Shown here piece after piece: positions 50,731-59,799 of a stretch of 64,000 nucleotides of DNA. The notes beneath the pieces were generated by a model that saw only the letters and a list, made by a program, of their open reading frames with translations, did no database searches and had not been told where the DNA came from. The stretch spans positions 1 through 64,000 of the forward strand of contig JAPNUR010000014.1 in the NCBI GenBank assembly GCA_026627385.1. The letters run 5' to 3'. A program made the position numbers and the translations under genes. Position 1 is the stretch's first letter. Every line of letters begins with the position of its first letter. The stretch is from Bacillota bacterium. GTDB lineage: Bacteria; Bacillota; Sulfobacillia; Sulfobacillales; Sulfobacillaceae.

Positions 50731-52464
50731 GTGTCAGCACGATGGGGAGCCCTAGTGATGGCGCCTGTCTTAGCCGGATGGTTCATGCACGGCCCACACC
50801 ATCTCATGCCGAAAGACGCGCTATCGGTAGCGCTGTCCAGCACCATGGTGGCGCCCGGCCAAACCATTTCTATTAGGGCGTCGCTCAGTGAACACGTGCA
50901 ACCGAGCACATACGTGTTTTGGATCCGAGGGCCGCGCCAAGGGTGGCGCCGCATCGCGTCGGCAAGCGGCCAAGTGACGATCAAGGAAACGACGCCGGGG
51001 CTATATTGGGTGCGGGTAGAAGCGGTGGTGAGCGAACAGCGGCACGGAAAGGGGCGCGGCCATTGGCCGGGCCGCCATATTCTCTTTTCGCCGCCGGCGC
51101 TGTTTGATGTGGGCGGCGGCATTAAGCTTTCCGTGAGGCCCGAAAGCGTAGCCGACGGCGGCACGGTGATGTTAAGGGCTTGGGCGCGCGGTGTGCCCGG
51201 TCCTCTTTATCAATTTTCTTACGAGACCCCGAATGGTCAGTGGGTGACGGCGGGGGCATTTTCGCACATCCCCCACGTGCGCTTGAAGATGACGGAGCCG
51301 GGCACCTACGAGGGCCGCGTGACGGTCAAAACCCGAGGGGGCGAGACCTTTGAAAGTGAGACCGTCGATTGGTCAGTTTACGGGTCCGCGACGGCGTTAA
51401 CATTAGTGCCGACTCAGTCGACATGGGTGGCCGATGGCGCCGAAACGGGTGCCATTAAAGTGGAGGCGGTTGATGCTCAAGGGGATTTGGTGCCCACCTT
51501 CAACGGCAGCGGCACCATTACCGATACGAGCTCCGGCGGCGCCATTAGCGCCTGGGGGACCTCTCCTGGCGCGTTAGTGTCGGTGTCGAGCAACCCGACG
51601 GAAACCCTTACCTTTCACCACGGTATGGCCGAGGTCTATATTCAGGCCGGGACTCTGGTTACGAGCGACACCTTAACCGCGACGGCGGCCCTGTCGTCGA
51701 CGACGACGCTGTCGGGCACGGTGACAATCTCAGCCGTATCGCAGGTGGCGACAGCCATTGCTGTAAGTCCTGTGAGCACCTATCTCGTGGCCAATGAAAG
51801 CGGCAATCCGGCGACATTTGACGTGTCCGTCGACGACCAAGTGGGCGAGCCGATGTTGTCCGGCACCTACGCCCTCGAGGCAACCTTAACCGGGCCGGCG
51901 CAGTTCAGCACCTTAACCACCGGGCCGCTGAGCGTCACATACCTTGGCGGCGAAGGAGCGGTGCCGGTGACGGTGTATTCCATGGCCGGTGAATCGGGCA
52001 CCGTTACGCTAACGGTTTCGGGCACGAACCTGACGTCGGGTTCGGCGAGCCTCAGCGCGGTGTTTGGCGGCCAACCCGCCAAGGCGAGCGTCACGGCGGC
52101 GTCAACCACCCTCACCGATGGTCAGTCCACGGTGCTGACGGTAGGGCAGGTATCCCAAAATGGCGGCCCGGTGGATCCCGCGAGCGTGGACAATAGCGGG
52201 TACGTGATCACCATCACGGGAGCAAATAACGTGCCGGCTACCGGGTTTACCCTCAATGGCGCTGCATACACCGGAAGTCCTATGACCGTGGCCATTGCCA
52301 CCGGAGCCAATGGATTTTACGCGACCAGCCAGACGGTCACCTTGGGGGCAACCTCGGCACTTCCAGGCACCTATACGATTCAAGTGGCGTTTGCCGATGG
52401 GCTCTTTCGCGCATCGACGCCCCTCACCATCACGGTGACAAGTCCTCCCGCCACTAATTCGTAA
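50731..52464 (+). CDS. large exported beta-rich surface protein
   Basis: A 577-residue protein. A short hydrophobic N-terminus (WGALVMAPVLAGWFM) acts as signal peptide or anchor. After that it is dominated by Thr, Ser, Val and Gly in alternating strands, suggesting four to five Ig-like or filamin/invasin-type domains. Segments such as TALTLVPTQSTWVADGAETG and TAIAVSPVSTYLVANESGN repeat the same start pattern, as in bacterial Ig-like (BIG-type) domains. The GTG at 50731 has aaggaggcgg 6 bases upstream; the frame is open from 50635. Probably a cell-surface or S-layer-associated protein. Confidence 0.78.
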   Translation: MSARWGALVMAPVLAGWFMHGPHHLMPKDALSVALSSTMVAPGQTISIRASLSEHVQPSTYVFWIRGPRQGWRRIASASGQVTIKETTPGLYWVRVEAVVSEQRHGKGRGHWPGRHILFSPPALFDVGGGIKLSVRPESVADGGTVMLRAWARGVPGPLYQFSYETPNGQWVTAGAFSHIPHVRLKMTEPGTYEGRVTVKTRGGETFESETVDWSVYGSATALTLVPTQSTWVADGAETGAIKVEAVDAQGDLVPTFNGSGTITDTSSGGAISAWGTSPGALVSVSSNPTETLTFHHGMAEVYIQAGTLVTSDTLTATAALSSTTTLSGTVTISAVSQVATAIAVSPVSTYLVANESGNPATFDVSVDDQVGEPMLSGTYALEATLTGPAQFSTLTTGPLSVTYLGGEGAVPVTVYSMAGESGTVTLTVSGTNLTSGSASLSAVFGGQPAKASVTAASTTLTDGQSTVLTVGQVSQNGGPVDPASVDNSGYVITITGANNVPATGFTLNGAAYTGSPMTVAIATGANGFYATSQTVTLGATSALPGTYTIQVAFADGLFRASTPLTITVTSPPATNS

Positions 52465-52470
52465 GGCCGA

Positions 52471-52502
52471 GCCAGCCACTCCCGAGGGGTGGCTGGCTTT
52501 TC
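52471..52502 (+). terminator. rho-independent terminator
   Basis: The stem gccagccactcc (52471-52482) / ggggtggctggc (52486-52497) has one mismatch and is followed by TTTTTC. It lies seven bases after the surface-protein stop. Confidence 0.88.
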
Positions 52503-52609
52503 GTCAGGGATCCCCTCGAGCTTCTCTTTTTCTTAAAGTTTTCCTGTAGTTTGCCAAAAAATTAGCAATAAATGCTTGTTTTAGGAGGAATTCTCCGGTA
52601 TACCTAGAA

Positions 52610-52645
52610 TTGGTTCTAAAAGGGTGGTATCAACCAACCTTGGTT
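52610..52645 (+). promoter_or_regulatory. palindromic site with three TTGGTT half-sites
   Basis: TTGGTT occurs at 52610-52615, inverted (AACCAA) at 52632-52637, and again at 52640-52645. The last two form a palindrome, AACCAA-CC-TTGGTT. It lies about 120 bases before a gene that encodes a ribbon-helix-helix domain, a class that usually binds short palindromic repeats, so autoregulation is plausible. Confidence 0.45.
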
Positions 52646-52719
52646 GCAACTAAACAAGGAAGGTGAGCCAACTAATCTGATTTAAATCCTGTGGACGGCC
52701 CTCGCGTCTAAATCCGCAG

Positions 52720-52751
52720 CACCCTCCTGCACGGAAGGGGTGCAGGAGGTG
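52720..52751 (+). promoter_or_regulatory. leader hairpin next to the ribosome site
   Basis: Bases 52720-52731 pair with 52741-52751 (tgcaggaggtg) around a 9-base loop, with one bulge. One aggaggtg sequence is sealed inside the stem. A second (aggtgg, 52754-52759) remains free 6 bases before the GTG at 52766. It could modulate translation. Confidence 0.45.
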
Positions 52752-52765
52752 AGAGGTGGTACGTC

Positions 52766-53539
52766 GTGGCGAATTATTATGGGAAGTCTCGGGCGTACGT
52801 GGCATTCCAAGTCCGGATCACCCCGGAGTTGAAGGAGAAGTTAATGAAGCGGTCGTTTGAAACCGGCCAAAGTCAAGTGGCCATTGTAAACGAAGCGCTG
52901 GAATATTACTTCGCGAATGTCGTCCCCGAGAAGTCCGAGCCGCCGCCCGCATCTACCAGTACCGTGTGGGCGTCCTACGCCAGTGAGCTAACGGACTTTG
53001 CCACATATAACCAACAGGACGGCATTTTGGATGTGTTGGCGCCATCTATCATGTCTTCGACAGACTTTACGGTCAGTGGCACATCGTCTACTGGAACAGC
53101 GACAACTTCCCAGTACAGTGGTTCTATCGCTGTTTGGGATGTAAGCGGTAGTTATTACTACGTCGCTCTCGATCAAGTAACGGCTGCCGGCACGACGGCC
53201 ACGACGGATGATGTGGGAATCGAAGTGCAGGCGCCGACGACGCTGACAGGTGCGACCGTGGAGTACGCTGTGAATGGCGGAAGCTACACGACCAGCAGCA
53301 CGTACGCCATTCCTGTGGCCGTCGAGAGCAGTAAGGGGACGTGGTGCGTGGCACCGAGCCAGAACTTTGTCCTCGATTGGCAAGTCTCGTTGCCCAACAG
53401 CGGCGCACCTTCGTCTATCCGATTGCTGTTTCACAACCGTAGGTTTGTATTTCAAAACAGGGAAATAGGAGGCCTCCAAGGTCCTTGGAGGCCTCCCTTC
53501 ATGAGAAGTTCAGCGTGGCTATCTTGGCATCTTGTCTAA
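52766..53539 (+). CDS. ribbon-helix-helix protein fused to a beta-rich domain
   Basis: A 257-residue protein. Residues about 11-50 (VAFQVRITPELKEKLMKR, then GQSQVAIVNEALEYYF) match the Arc/CopG/ParD ribbon-helix-helix DNA-binding fold: a short strand followed by two helices. A Pro/Ser linker (about 53-65) leads to a Thr/Ser/Gly/Val-rich domain (about 68-215) like bacterial Ig-like surface domains. There is no signal peptide. The combination of a DNA-binding and a surface-like domain is unusual. The GTG has aggtgg 6 bases upstream. The last 40 residues run through a strong hairpin, so the true C-terminus may be earlier after a frameshift. Confidence 0.72.
   Translation: MANYYGKSRAYVAFQVRITPELKEKLMKRSFETGQSQVAIVNEALEYYFANVVPEKSEPPPASTSTVWASYASELTDFATYNQQDGILDVLAPSIMSSTDFTVSGTSSTGTATTSQYSGSIAVWDVSGSYYYVALDQVTAAGTTATTDDVGIEVQAPTTLTGATVEYAVNGGSYTTSSTYAIPVAVESSKGTWCVAPSQNFVLDWQVSLPNSGAPSSIRLLFHNRRFVFQNREIGGLQGPWRPPFMRSSAWLSWHLV
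53468..53496 (+). terminator. strong hairpin at the 3' end of the RHH-fusion gene
   Basis: A perfect 13-base stem ggaggcctccaag (53468-53480) / cttggaggcctcc (53484-53496) with a 3-base loop. It lies inside the open frame that ends at 53539. No T tract follows. Probably the terminator of the gene, or a sign that the frame continues past its real end. Confidence 0.6.
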
Positions 53540-53595
53540 TGGTTGTGTAACCTTGTGAGTGGATGTTGTGGGGAGCGATGTGAGGAGGGGTTGTG

Positions 53596-55062
53596 ATGGC
53601 AACGGTGCCGGAGGCGCCGGATTGGAAGGAAGAAGTTATTCAGCACCTGAGGGCCCAGCGGTGGCAAGAGGCGGTCGATCTGCTTGTCTCCCGTGTGAGA
53701 ACATCGCCGACGGACGCCCAGGCGTGGGTGTTCATGGCCGAAGCGCTAGAGCACTTGGGCGAGCGGGCCGGAGCCTGGCGGTGTTATGACCGCGGGTGGA
53801 TGCTCGATCCTCAAGCGGCGTGGGCGCCTGCCGCCGAGGCGCGACTTCAGGACGTGCGCGGTCAATCGGGGCCTGAGTGGTTGGAAGCATTGTTGACCGT
53901 GCCCAAGGTACGGGTGGTCGGGGCTATTCTGGCCAAGGATGAGGCCGAAAACATTGAGCGGTGTGTGAGGGCTCTCCTTCCTGCGGTGGACGCTGTGTTC
54001 GTGGCCGATACCGGATCGACCGATGGAACGCAGGACATTGCCCGTGAGGCCGGTGCTACTGTGGTTGAGGTGCCTTGGGAGGATGATTTTGGGAAAGCGC
54101 GCAGCTGCCTCGACCCTCATCTCGGCACGGAAGGCTGGGTCCTGTGGGTGGATGCGGACGAGTTTCTGCGCGAAGATGACGTGCATGTGCCACGCACTGT
54201 CGCGGGACTTTACGAACAAGTGGACCCGCCCATGCTGCTGCGCTTTGTGCAGGTCAACCATCTGGGCAACGTGGTCGATCCCAACTATGACACCACGCGC
54301 ATGTTTCCCTTAGGCAAAGGGTTGAGCTGGCGGGGACGAATCCACGAACAGGTCGCGACCGTGAGTGGGGTACCCATGCGCATTCAGCGTGGCGCCGTCC
54401 GCATCCGTGTCGACCATTGGGGTTACGAGCGTTCGGTGATGCAAGCGCGAGACAAGTTTAACCGCAATATTCGCCTGCTGCGTGCATGGACCCAGGACGA
54501 GCCGAAAAACCCCGCGGCGTGGGGATTTCTAGGGCGGGATCTCTTCATTTCGGGATCGATTGAAGAAGCCATCAACGCGCTTTACCAGGCGGAGCGCTTA
54601 GGGCAACGGGACCGCAACTATGCGCGACTGCCCGAAGTGCGCGCTGTGCTATGTGAGGCGTTAGTGCGACTGAAGCGCCTGGAAGAAGCTCGCGTGGTAG
54701 CGGAGCGGACCACGCAAGATGCTCCTGATTTTCCGACGGGGTGGTATTGGAAAGGGCATATTGCGCTATTGCAGGCCAATGAGGCGGTGCAAACAGCCAT
54801 TGCGGCAAGTCGGAAAGTCCGGGAGCTGGCACCGCGCTACCGCGGGCTGGTTTCGGTGAATCCTGACATCCCGCAATTTCTAGCGCCGGTGACCGAGGCG
54901 GATGCCCTCAAAATGGCTGGGCAATGGGAAGCAGCACTCGCACTGTACCAGCAGGCTACCCGCGTCAAACCGGACCACGAGGGAGTCAAGCAGCAGATCG
55001 CCTCCTTGACAGAGCGGGCCCGTAGAATCGCTAGCCAAAATCCTGGCGCGAACAGTCGATGA
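53596..55062 (+). CDS. GT2 glycosyltransferase with TPR repeats
   Basis: A 488-residue protein. An N-terminal TPR region (about 10-80) precedes a GT-A domain: VGAILAKDEAENIERCV (about 112-128), the sugar-nucleotide part FVADTGSTDGT, and VLWVDADEF with the DxD-like motif (about 185). Further TPR-like helices follow from about 290 to the end. Such GT2-TPR fusions glycosylate surface proteins or wall glycans, with the repeats probably holding the acceptor. ATG 53596 has gaggagggg 5 bases upstream. It may act on the surface proteins encoded upstream. Confidence 0.87.
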   Translation: MATVPEAPDWKEEVIQHLRAQRWQEAVDLLVSRVRTSPTDAQAWVFMAEALEHLGERAGAWRCYDRGWMLDPQAAWAPAAEARLQDVRGQSGPEWLEALLTVPKVRVVGAILAKDEAENIERCVRALLPAVDAVFVADTGSTDGTQDIAREAGATVVEVPWEDDFGKARSCLDPHLGTEGWVLWVDADEFLREDDVHVPRTVAGLYEQVDPPMLLRFVQVNHLGNVVDPNYDTTRMFPLGKGLSWRGRIHEQVATVSGVPMRIQRGAVRIRVDHWGYERSVMQARDKFNRNIRLLRAWTQDEPKNPAAWGFLGRDLFISGSIEEAINALYQAERLGQRDRNYARLPEVRAVLCEALVRLKRLEEARVVAERTTQDAPDFPTGWYWKGHIALLQANEAVQTAIAASRKVRELAPRYRGLVSVNPDIPQFLAPVTEADALKMAGQWEAALALYQQATRVKPDHEGVKQQIASLTERARRIASQNPGANSR

Positions 55063-55880
55063 ATGACCCGTGTACCGCCTCATGAGGGGAAACGACAATC
55101 AGGCCAGTTTATTGGGCATGTTTGCCGCGTCACCTCCTGGTGGTACGGATCCTTATGGACATGGACGGACGTACTTAACGCTTGGCACAGGGGGTGTGTT
55201 GTTAAGATAGTCAATGAGTTCCAGCGTCCTTAGCATTCAATTTCGTGGTCAAGCGTTCGCGGAATATTGCGTTTCCGCGGGGCGACATGCGAAATACTTT
55301 TGCATTGGATCATATCATAATTTTGTGAGCATCCACCATTTCCCTTGTTGATTTCGAGGTAATGACAGGGTTAGAAAAGGCGTCGTGCTACATGGGCGGC
55401 GCCTTTATGTAAGGGAAGTCTTTGATATCTGCAAAACGGTTGCAACCCCATAAGGGCAGGATCATGCTTATTGTCCCGCCCACGTTGCACAGAGACTTGT
55501 CACATCATTGATGGTGCCAAGGCGATGAGACCAATTGCCGCGTGGTTCCTTTGATGTCCACGCAGCGCCATAACCGCCATCTGGACCGTTTGGAAGACTT
55601 GTGATGCGCATGCGCAACTGCGCAAGGCTGTGCCCAGGTGAAAGTCGAAAGCCGTGGCCGCCTATGGCCAGTACCGGAGATTCCGGCAGTCACTCTTGCA
55701 AGACCTCCTCGCGCACTTAAGTGCCGACGGTCAAGCATTGTTAGCCCCTCTTAACCACAGGTTGGCCCGCGGGCGTGGCGGCCGGATCACGTGGCGGCCC
55801 GCCAGGAGTCCGAATAGGGGCGCCGATGAGCATGCACGGCATACGGTTCATATGGGAACAGCGGTGGTCAGTTACAATGC

Positions 55881-56003
55881 GTGAAGGCGGTTAAAGAGCC
55901 GGGGTGGCGCGATGCCTCGGCAGAACGTGGTTATGCGTGGTTTCGCGCACACCGCGAAGAAGATTATTTGGCAGAAGCGTTAGGTATGTTGGTTGCGCGC
56001 TAG
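55881..56003 (+). CDS. possible 40-residue protein or gene fragment
   Basis: A GTG-initiated frame with a helical, charge-rich product (containing AERGYAWFRAHREEDYLAE). The residue content looks coding, but no ribosome binding site or family is visible. It may be the 3' fragment of a decayed transposon or other gene. Confidence 0.3.
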   Translation: MKAVKEPGWRDASAERGYAWFRAHREEDYLAEALGMLVAR

Positions 56004-56257
56004 TCAACGCCGGTAACGTGCATGCCATGTGAGCCGTTCGATGAGCGATTTGTTTGAGATTGGGGATTTGCCTGTCTAGGGCAAGAGAATGTGGTGGAGT
56101 GCGTCGCGTTTGCCCGCTGTTTCGTGCGGGCATAATCGCGCAGCTTAATGTTGTCCTACTTCGAAATGACCACACGAACGCTTAACCATTCCGGATGACG
56201 TTCAAAACCATGGTTTACGGGTGGGCTTCACCGACACATGAGTCTTAGAAATTTATA

Positions 56258-56316
56258 TTGACAATAAATGTGCGATAATTCATGATTACTTTGGTTTGGT
56301 ACTACCATGATACCAA
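56258..56316 (+). promoter_or_regulatory. promoter and GntR/FadR-type operator of the catabolic operon
   Basis: TTGACA (56258-56263) and CATGAT (56281-56286) are spaced by 17 bases. Just downstream, TGGTACTACCA (56297-56307) matches the TNGTNNNACNA operator of FadR-subfamily GntR regulators, extended to a TTGGTA (56296-56301) / TACCAA (56311-56316) inverted repeat. A repressor bound there would block transcription. The regulator gene is not in this window. Confidence 0.65.
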
Positions 56317-56337
56317 TGAACGATGGGGGTTGTGTAG

Positions 56338-57168
56338 GTGAAGGAATTTGCCCATCAGATAGTGATTGTCACCGGAGCCGCGAGCGGCATCGGGCGGGAG
56401 ACGGCGTTCCTGTTTGCGGAACGCGGCGCCTCCGTGGTCGTGGTGGATCTGCGCCAGCCCGCGGTAGAGGTGACCGCTGCTGAGATTGTCCATAGTGGCG
56501 GTTCTGCGTGGGGTGCGGCCTGTGACGTATCAAATCCCGAGAGCGTGCGCGCCTTAATGGAGCAGGTGGTGGACCGGGAGGGCGGCATTAACGTCTTGGT
56601 GAACAACGCTGGCATGATTATGCCAGGGTTCATTGAGGATATTAGCGATGACGACTGGCGTCGTGTGGTGGACGTTAATCTCTCAAGTGTGTTTTACACC
56701 TCCAAGTACGCGATGCCTGAACTGAAAAAGCGCCGTGGTGCCATCGTGAATATGGCTTCCATGAACGGCTTGGTAGGGCAGATGAAAAACCCTGCCTATA
56801 GCGCCACCAAGGGCGGTGTCATTGCACTGACACGATCGGTGGCTATTGACGCAGCGCCCTTTGGGGTGCGGGTCAACGCTGTCTGTCCCGCTGGAGTATT
56901 AACCCCTCTTCTGGAAGACTGGTTTAACCAACAGCCCAATCCTACGATTATGCGGGAATACACTGACCTGTCCCACATGCTGGGCCGCACTGCAACACCT
57001 CGGGAAATTGCAGAACTCATTCTATTTCTGGCCAGCGACCGTGCCTCCTTTATCACCGGGCAAGCCATCCCCATCGAAGGCGGGGCGACTCTCGGGTACG
57101 GTGTCGGACCGAAGGCCGAGTGGACGGTCGGCGTGTTTGAGCGGCCAAAGGCCGGTGAGGGGCAGTGA
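56338..57168 (+). CDS. SDR dehydrogenase, first gene of the catabolic operon
   Basis: A 276-residue classical SDR. Cofactor motif [12 protein letters not shown] (11-22) with a following Asp (VVVVDLRQ) points to NAD preference. Then come LVNNAGMI, the catalytic Ser in [15 protein letters not shown], and the C-terminal IPIEGGATL. It probably oxidises a sugar, sugar acid or keto acid, as in glucose, L-fucose or 2-keto-3-deoxy-acid dehydrogenases. The GTG at 56338 has gggggt 8-13 bases upstream. It overlaps the MaoC gene by 4 bases (GTGA). Confidence 0.92.
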   Translation: MKEFAHQIVIVTGAASGIGRETAFLFAERGASVVVVDLRQPAVEVTAAEIVHSGGSAWGAACDVSNPESVRALMEQVVDREGGINVLVNNAGMIMPGFIEDISDDDWRRVVDVNLSSVFYTSKYAMPELKKRRGAIVNMASMNGLVGQMKNPAYSATKGGVIALTRSVAIDAAPFGVRVNAVCPAGVLTPLLEDWFNQQPNPTIMREYTDLSHMLGRTATPREIAELILFLASDRASFITGQAIPIEGGATLGYGVGPKAEWTVGVFERPKAGEGQ

Positions 57169-57632
57169 CGACGTCAGACCAGTACTTTGAGGATTATCAA
57201 CTCGGTGCGGTCCGGTGGACGGGAGGGCGCACCATCACCGAGACGGATATTGTCATGCACGCCGGGCAAACAGGCGATTTTTATCCTCACCACATGGATG
57301 CGGAATGGGCGAAAGCCCAGGAGTTTGGCCAGCGCATTGCCCATGGCACGTTAATATTTAGTGTGGCCGTGGGGATGACCGCCAGCGTGGTGAATCCCCT
57401 GGCATTTTCGTACGGCTACGACCACGTGAGGTTTCTTCAGCCCGTCTTTATTGGCGACACCCTGCGGGTGAAGGTGACGGTGAAGGAAAAACGCGATCAC
57501 CCGCGGCACCCCGGCCACGGCGTCGTGGTCGAGGCGTTGGAAGCGGTGAACCAGCGCGGGGCGATAGTCTTGGTGTGCGACCACTTGTTGTTGGCCCAAA
57601 AGCGCGCCAGGGGTGGTGGCGAACATGGCTAG
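57165..57632 (+). CDS. MaoC-like hot-dog hydratase
   Basis: A 155-residue hot-dog protein. [21 protein letters not shown] (cut by the helix; the active-site D-x4-H region is about 39-44) and [18 protein letters not shown] match MaoC/R-specific enoyl-CoA hydratases. It would add or remove water on a CoA thioester. Its presence next to sugar-acid genes, with a CoA-transferase later in the operon, suggests a CoA-linked step. The GTG start overlaps the SDR stop. Confidence 0.88.
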   Translation: MTTSDQYFEDYQLGAVRWTGGRTITETDIVMHAGQTGDFYPHHMDAEWAKAQEFGQRIAHGTLIFSVAVGMTASVVNPLAFSYGYDHVRFLQPVFIGDTLRVKVTVKEKRDHPRHPGHGVVVEALEAVNQRGAIVLVCDHLLLAQKRARGGGEHG

Positions 57633-57933
57633 CAGTGCCCGGGTGATTCAGCTGCACCCCGATGACAACGTGGTGACCGCGCTCGAGGATTTAGCGCCCG
57701 GTACCGCCTTTGTCAGCGGCGGCCGTACGCTAGCAACCAAAGAACCGGTGCCGTTTGGGTATAAGGTGGCCGTGGCATTTATCCCCGCGGGCGGCCAGGT
57801 GTTGAAATACGGGTTACCCATAGGCGTCGCCACTGAGCCCATTGAAGCGGGCGCCGTGGTGCATACGCATAACCTCAAGAGTTTGGCAGAGCTCGCCTAT
57901 CTGGGCACGGAACAAGGGGGCAGGCAATCGTGA
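57625..57933 (+). CDS. altronate/galactarate dehydratase small (SAF) subunit
   Basis: A 102-residue SAF-domain protein corresponding to the N-terminal domain of UxaA/GarD sugar-acid dehydratases ([38 protein letters not shown], then [10 protein letters not shown]). In many Gram-positive bacteria it is a separate subunit. The ATG at 57625 lies after aggggtggtgg; the frame is open from 57613. It overlaps the MaoC gene by 8 bases and the large subunit by 4. Confidence 0.88.
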   Translation: MASSARVIQLHPDDNVVTALEDLAPGTAFVSGGRTLATKEPVPFGYKVAVAFIPAGGQVLKYGLPIGVATEPIEAGAVVHTHNLKSLAELAYLGTEQGGRQS

Positions 57934-59102
57934 AGGGGTATCGCCGTCCCGATGGCCGTATCGGGATTCGCAATCGCGTGATGGTGGCGTATACCGTCGA
58001 GTGCGCCAAATTTGTGGCGGAGCGCATCGTCTCGCAAACGCCGGGCACCGAACTGGTGGGCTTCACCGGCTGTTATCACGACCCCTATGCATACCGCATC
58101 TTGGTGGAACTAGGCCGCCATCCCAATGTGGCTTCTGTGCTACTCGTCAGTCTGGGCTGCGAAAGCACCAATGTCGGCCAATTGGCGAAGGATATTGAGG
58201 CTGCGGGGAAAGATGTAAGGGTCTTCGTCATTCAAGAGGCGGGCGGCACTGAGCCGACGATTGCCGCGGGCAGCGCGGTGGCGGCACAGATGGTCGAGCG
58301 TGCCCGCCAGATGGCACAAGTACCGGTGGAATGGACGGACTTAGTCATTGGCGTGGAGTGCGGAGGGTCCGACGCCACGTCCGGCTTGGCAGCCAATCCG
58401 GCGTCCGGGTGGGCTGTCGATTGGCTGGTGGATCACGGGGCGTCTGTCATCTTTAGCGAATTGCCCGAGTTGCTGGGGACCGACCCCTATCTCATCCGCC
58501 GCGGCCGGACAGCCACAATACAAAAAGAGATTGCCTCTGGATTAGAGCGCGCCCGCCGCCTAGGCGAGCAGCTGGGACAATTTGCAATTTCCGTCGGCAA
58601 CGAGTCTGGCGGGCTGACAACGATTGAGGAGAAATCGTTAGGGGCCTTGGCGAAGGCAGGCAGCCGGCCAATTGAAGGGGTCCTGAAAACCGCGGAACGG
58701 CCGCCGGGTCCGGGCCTTTATTTATTGGACAAAGTGGGCGCCGTCGACGGCAATCAGCTGTCTCACTACGAAATCAATGACAATGATGGCTTGATGAGTT
58801 TGATTGCGTCGGGCGCGCACCTCATTTTGTTTACCACGGGGCGGGGCAGCGTGGTTGGTTCTGCGGTATCGCCCGTCATCAAAATTTGTGGCAATCCCCG
58901 CACGGTGGCGCGAATGGCCGGAGACATCGATGTCGACGCCTCGACCATTGTTCAAGGACGCGAGTCAATAGATATTGTGGGACGCCGGATTGTCGATGCC
59001 ATACAGTGGGCAGCCGAAGGACAGCTCACCAAGTCTGAGGCGTTGGGTCATGCGGAGTACGCCATTCCGTACAAACCAGGGCGCGCCTGTGACGTGGTGT
59101 AG
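57930..59102 (+). CDS. altronate/galactarate dehydratase large subunit (UxaA family)
   Basis: A 390-residue UxaA-C/GarD-type subunit that binds a metal ion and removes water from a sugar acid to make a 2-keto-3-deoxy acid. Landmarks are GYRRPDGRIGIRNRVMV, FTGCYHDPYAYR, LVSLGCESTN, ECGGSDATSGLAANPA (metal-binding Cys region) and LFTTGRGSVVGSAVSPVIKI. Real substrates in the family are altronate, galactarate, sulfolactate and related acids. The GTG start overlaps the small-subunit stop (GTGA). Confidence 0.92.
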   Translation: MKGYRRPDGRIGIRNRVMVAYTVECAKFVAERIVSQTPGTELVGFTGCYHDPYAYRILVELGRHPNVASVLLVSLGCESTNVGQLAKDIEAAGKDVRVFVIQEAGGTEPTIAAGSAVAAQMVERARQMAQVPVEWTDLVIGVECGGSDATSGLAANPASGWAVDWLVDHGASVIFSELPELLGTDPYLIRRGRTATIQKEIASGLERARRLGEQLGQFAISVGNESGGLTTIEEKSLGALAKAGSRPIEGVLKTAERPPGPGLYLLDKVGAVDGNQLSHYEINDNDGLMSLIASGAHLILFTTGRGSVVGSAVSPVIKICGNPRTVARMAGDIDVDASTIVQGRESIDIVGRRIVDAIQWAAEGQLTKSEALGHAEYAIPYKPGRACDVV

Positions 59103-59128
59103 CGACTGGTCGGAGAGGGGGAGAACAG

Positions 59129-59788
59129 GTGGCATTAGAGATTGAGGATCTGATGACCCGCTATGCTCGGGTGTATACCGGGGCCGTGTCCGATGTGTTG
59201 GATCAATTAAACGAGCGCCATCAAGTGTTGCCCTCGTCGCTTCGGGGTTTGACCCCCGATGCGAAAGTGGTGGGGCGAGCCTTGCCGGTGGTAGGCGGCC
59301 CGACCAGCACCACAGACGCCGACACCATTTTTGTCCCCATTTTGACCATGCTGGGCGACGTAAAGTCCTACGATGTGGTCATCATTCAAGCGCGGGATAC
59401 CGGGTGTGCCCACCTCGGCGAGTTGTCCGCGACAGCGATCAAAGCACGGGGCGGCGCGGGAGCGGTGGTCTACGGTGGCGTGCGCGACGTGGACTATATT
59501 CGCCGTTTAGGGCTTGATGTCTTCTGCCTCTACACGACGCCATCGGATGTGGTCGGCCGGTGGCAGCTACTAGCGTACAACGAGCCCATCGACATCGAAG
59601 GGGTGACCATTTGCCCGCACGATATTGTTCTCGGGGATGCGGATGGAGTTGTCGTCATCCCCGAAGCGCTAGCAGAAGAGGTCCTTATCCGTGCTGAGGC
59701 CATTGTCTACACGGAAAATCATGTGCGGGAAGCGGTCAAAAAAGGAGTGCACCCGCTTCAGGCATACCGCCAATACGGGTGGTTTTAG
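59129..59788 (+). CDS. RraA-family aldolase/decarboxylase-like protein
   Basis: A 219-residue protein of the RraA/4-hydroxy-4-methyl-2-oxoglutarate aldolase family. The motifs are GAVSDVLDQL, ARDTGCAHLGELSATAIKARG (core G-E-L-x-A-x2-A), YGGVRDVDYI (Arg and metal Asp) and GDADGVVVIP. Class II aldolases of this family cleave 2-keto-4-hydroxy acids and also decarboxylate oxaloacetate. It may cleave the keto-acid made by the dehydratase. The GTG has gagaggggg about 10 bases upstream. Confidence 0.9.
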   Translation: MALEIEDLMTRYARVYTGAVSDVLDQLNERHQVLPSSLRGLTPDAKVVGRALPVVGGPTSTTDADTIFVPILTMLGDVKSYDVVIIQARDTGCAHLGELSATAIKARGGAGAVVYGGVRDVDYIRRLGLDVFCLYTTPSDVVGRWQLLAYNEPIDIEGVTICPHDIVLGDADGVVVIPEALAEEVLIRAEAIVYTENHVREAVKKGVHPLQAYRQYGWF

Positions 59789-59799
59789 GAGGATGGAGG

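Larger units (their letters stand above)
55063..56337. other. 1.3-kb gap, mostly without supported genes
   Basis: Only short frames occur. The plus-strand frame 55654-55884 has a coding-like core (SLLQDLLAHLSADGQALL) but ends quickly and has no ribosome site; together with the small frame at 55881 it may be decayed gene fragments. Hairpins lie at 55258-55279 (cgcggaa/ttccgcg) and 55376-55406 (aaaggcg/cgccttt). The last 80 bases hold the promoter and operator of the next operon. Confidence 0.5.
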
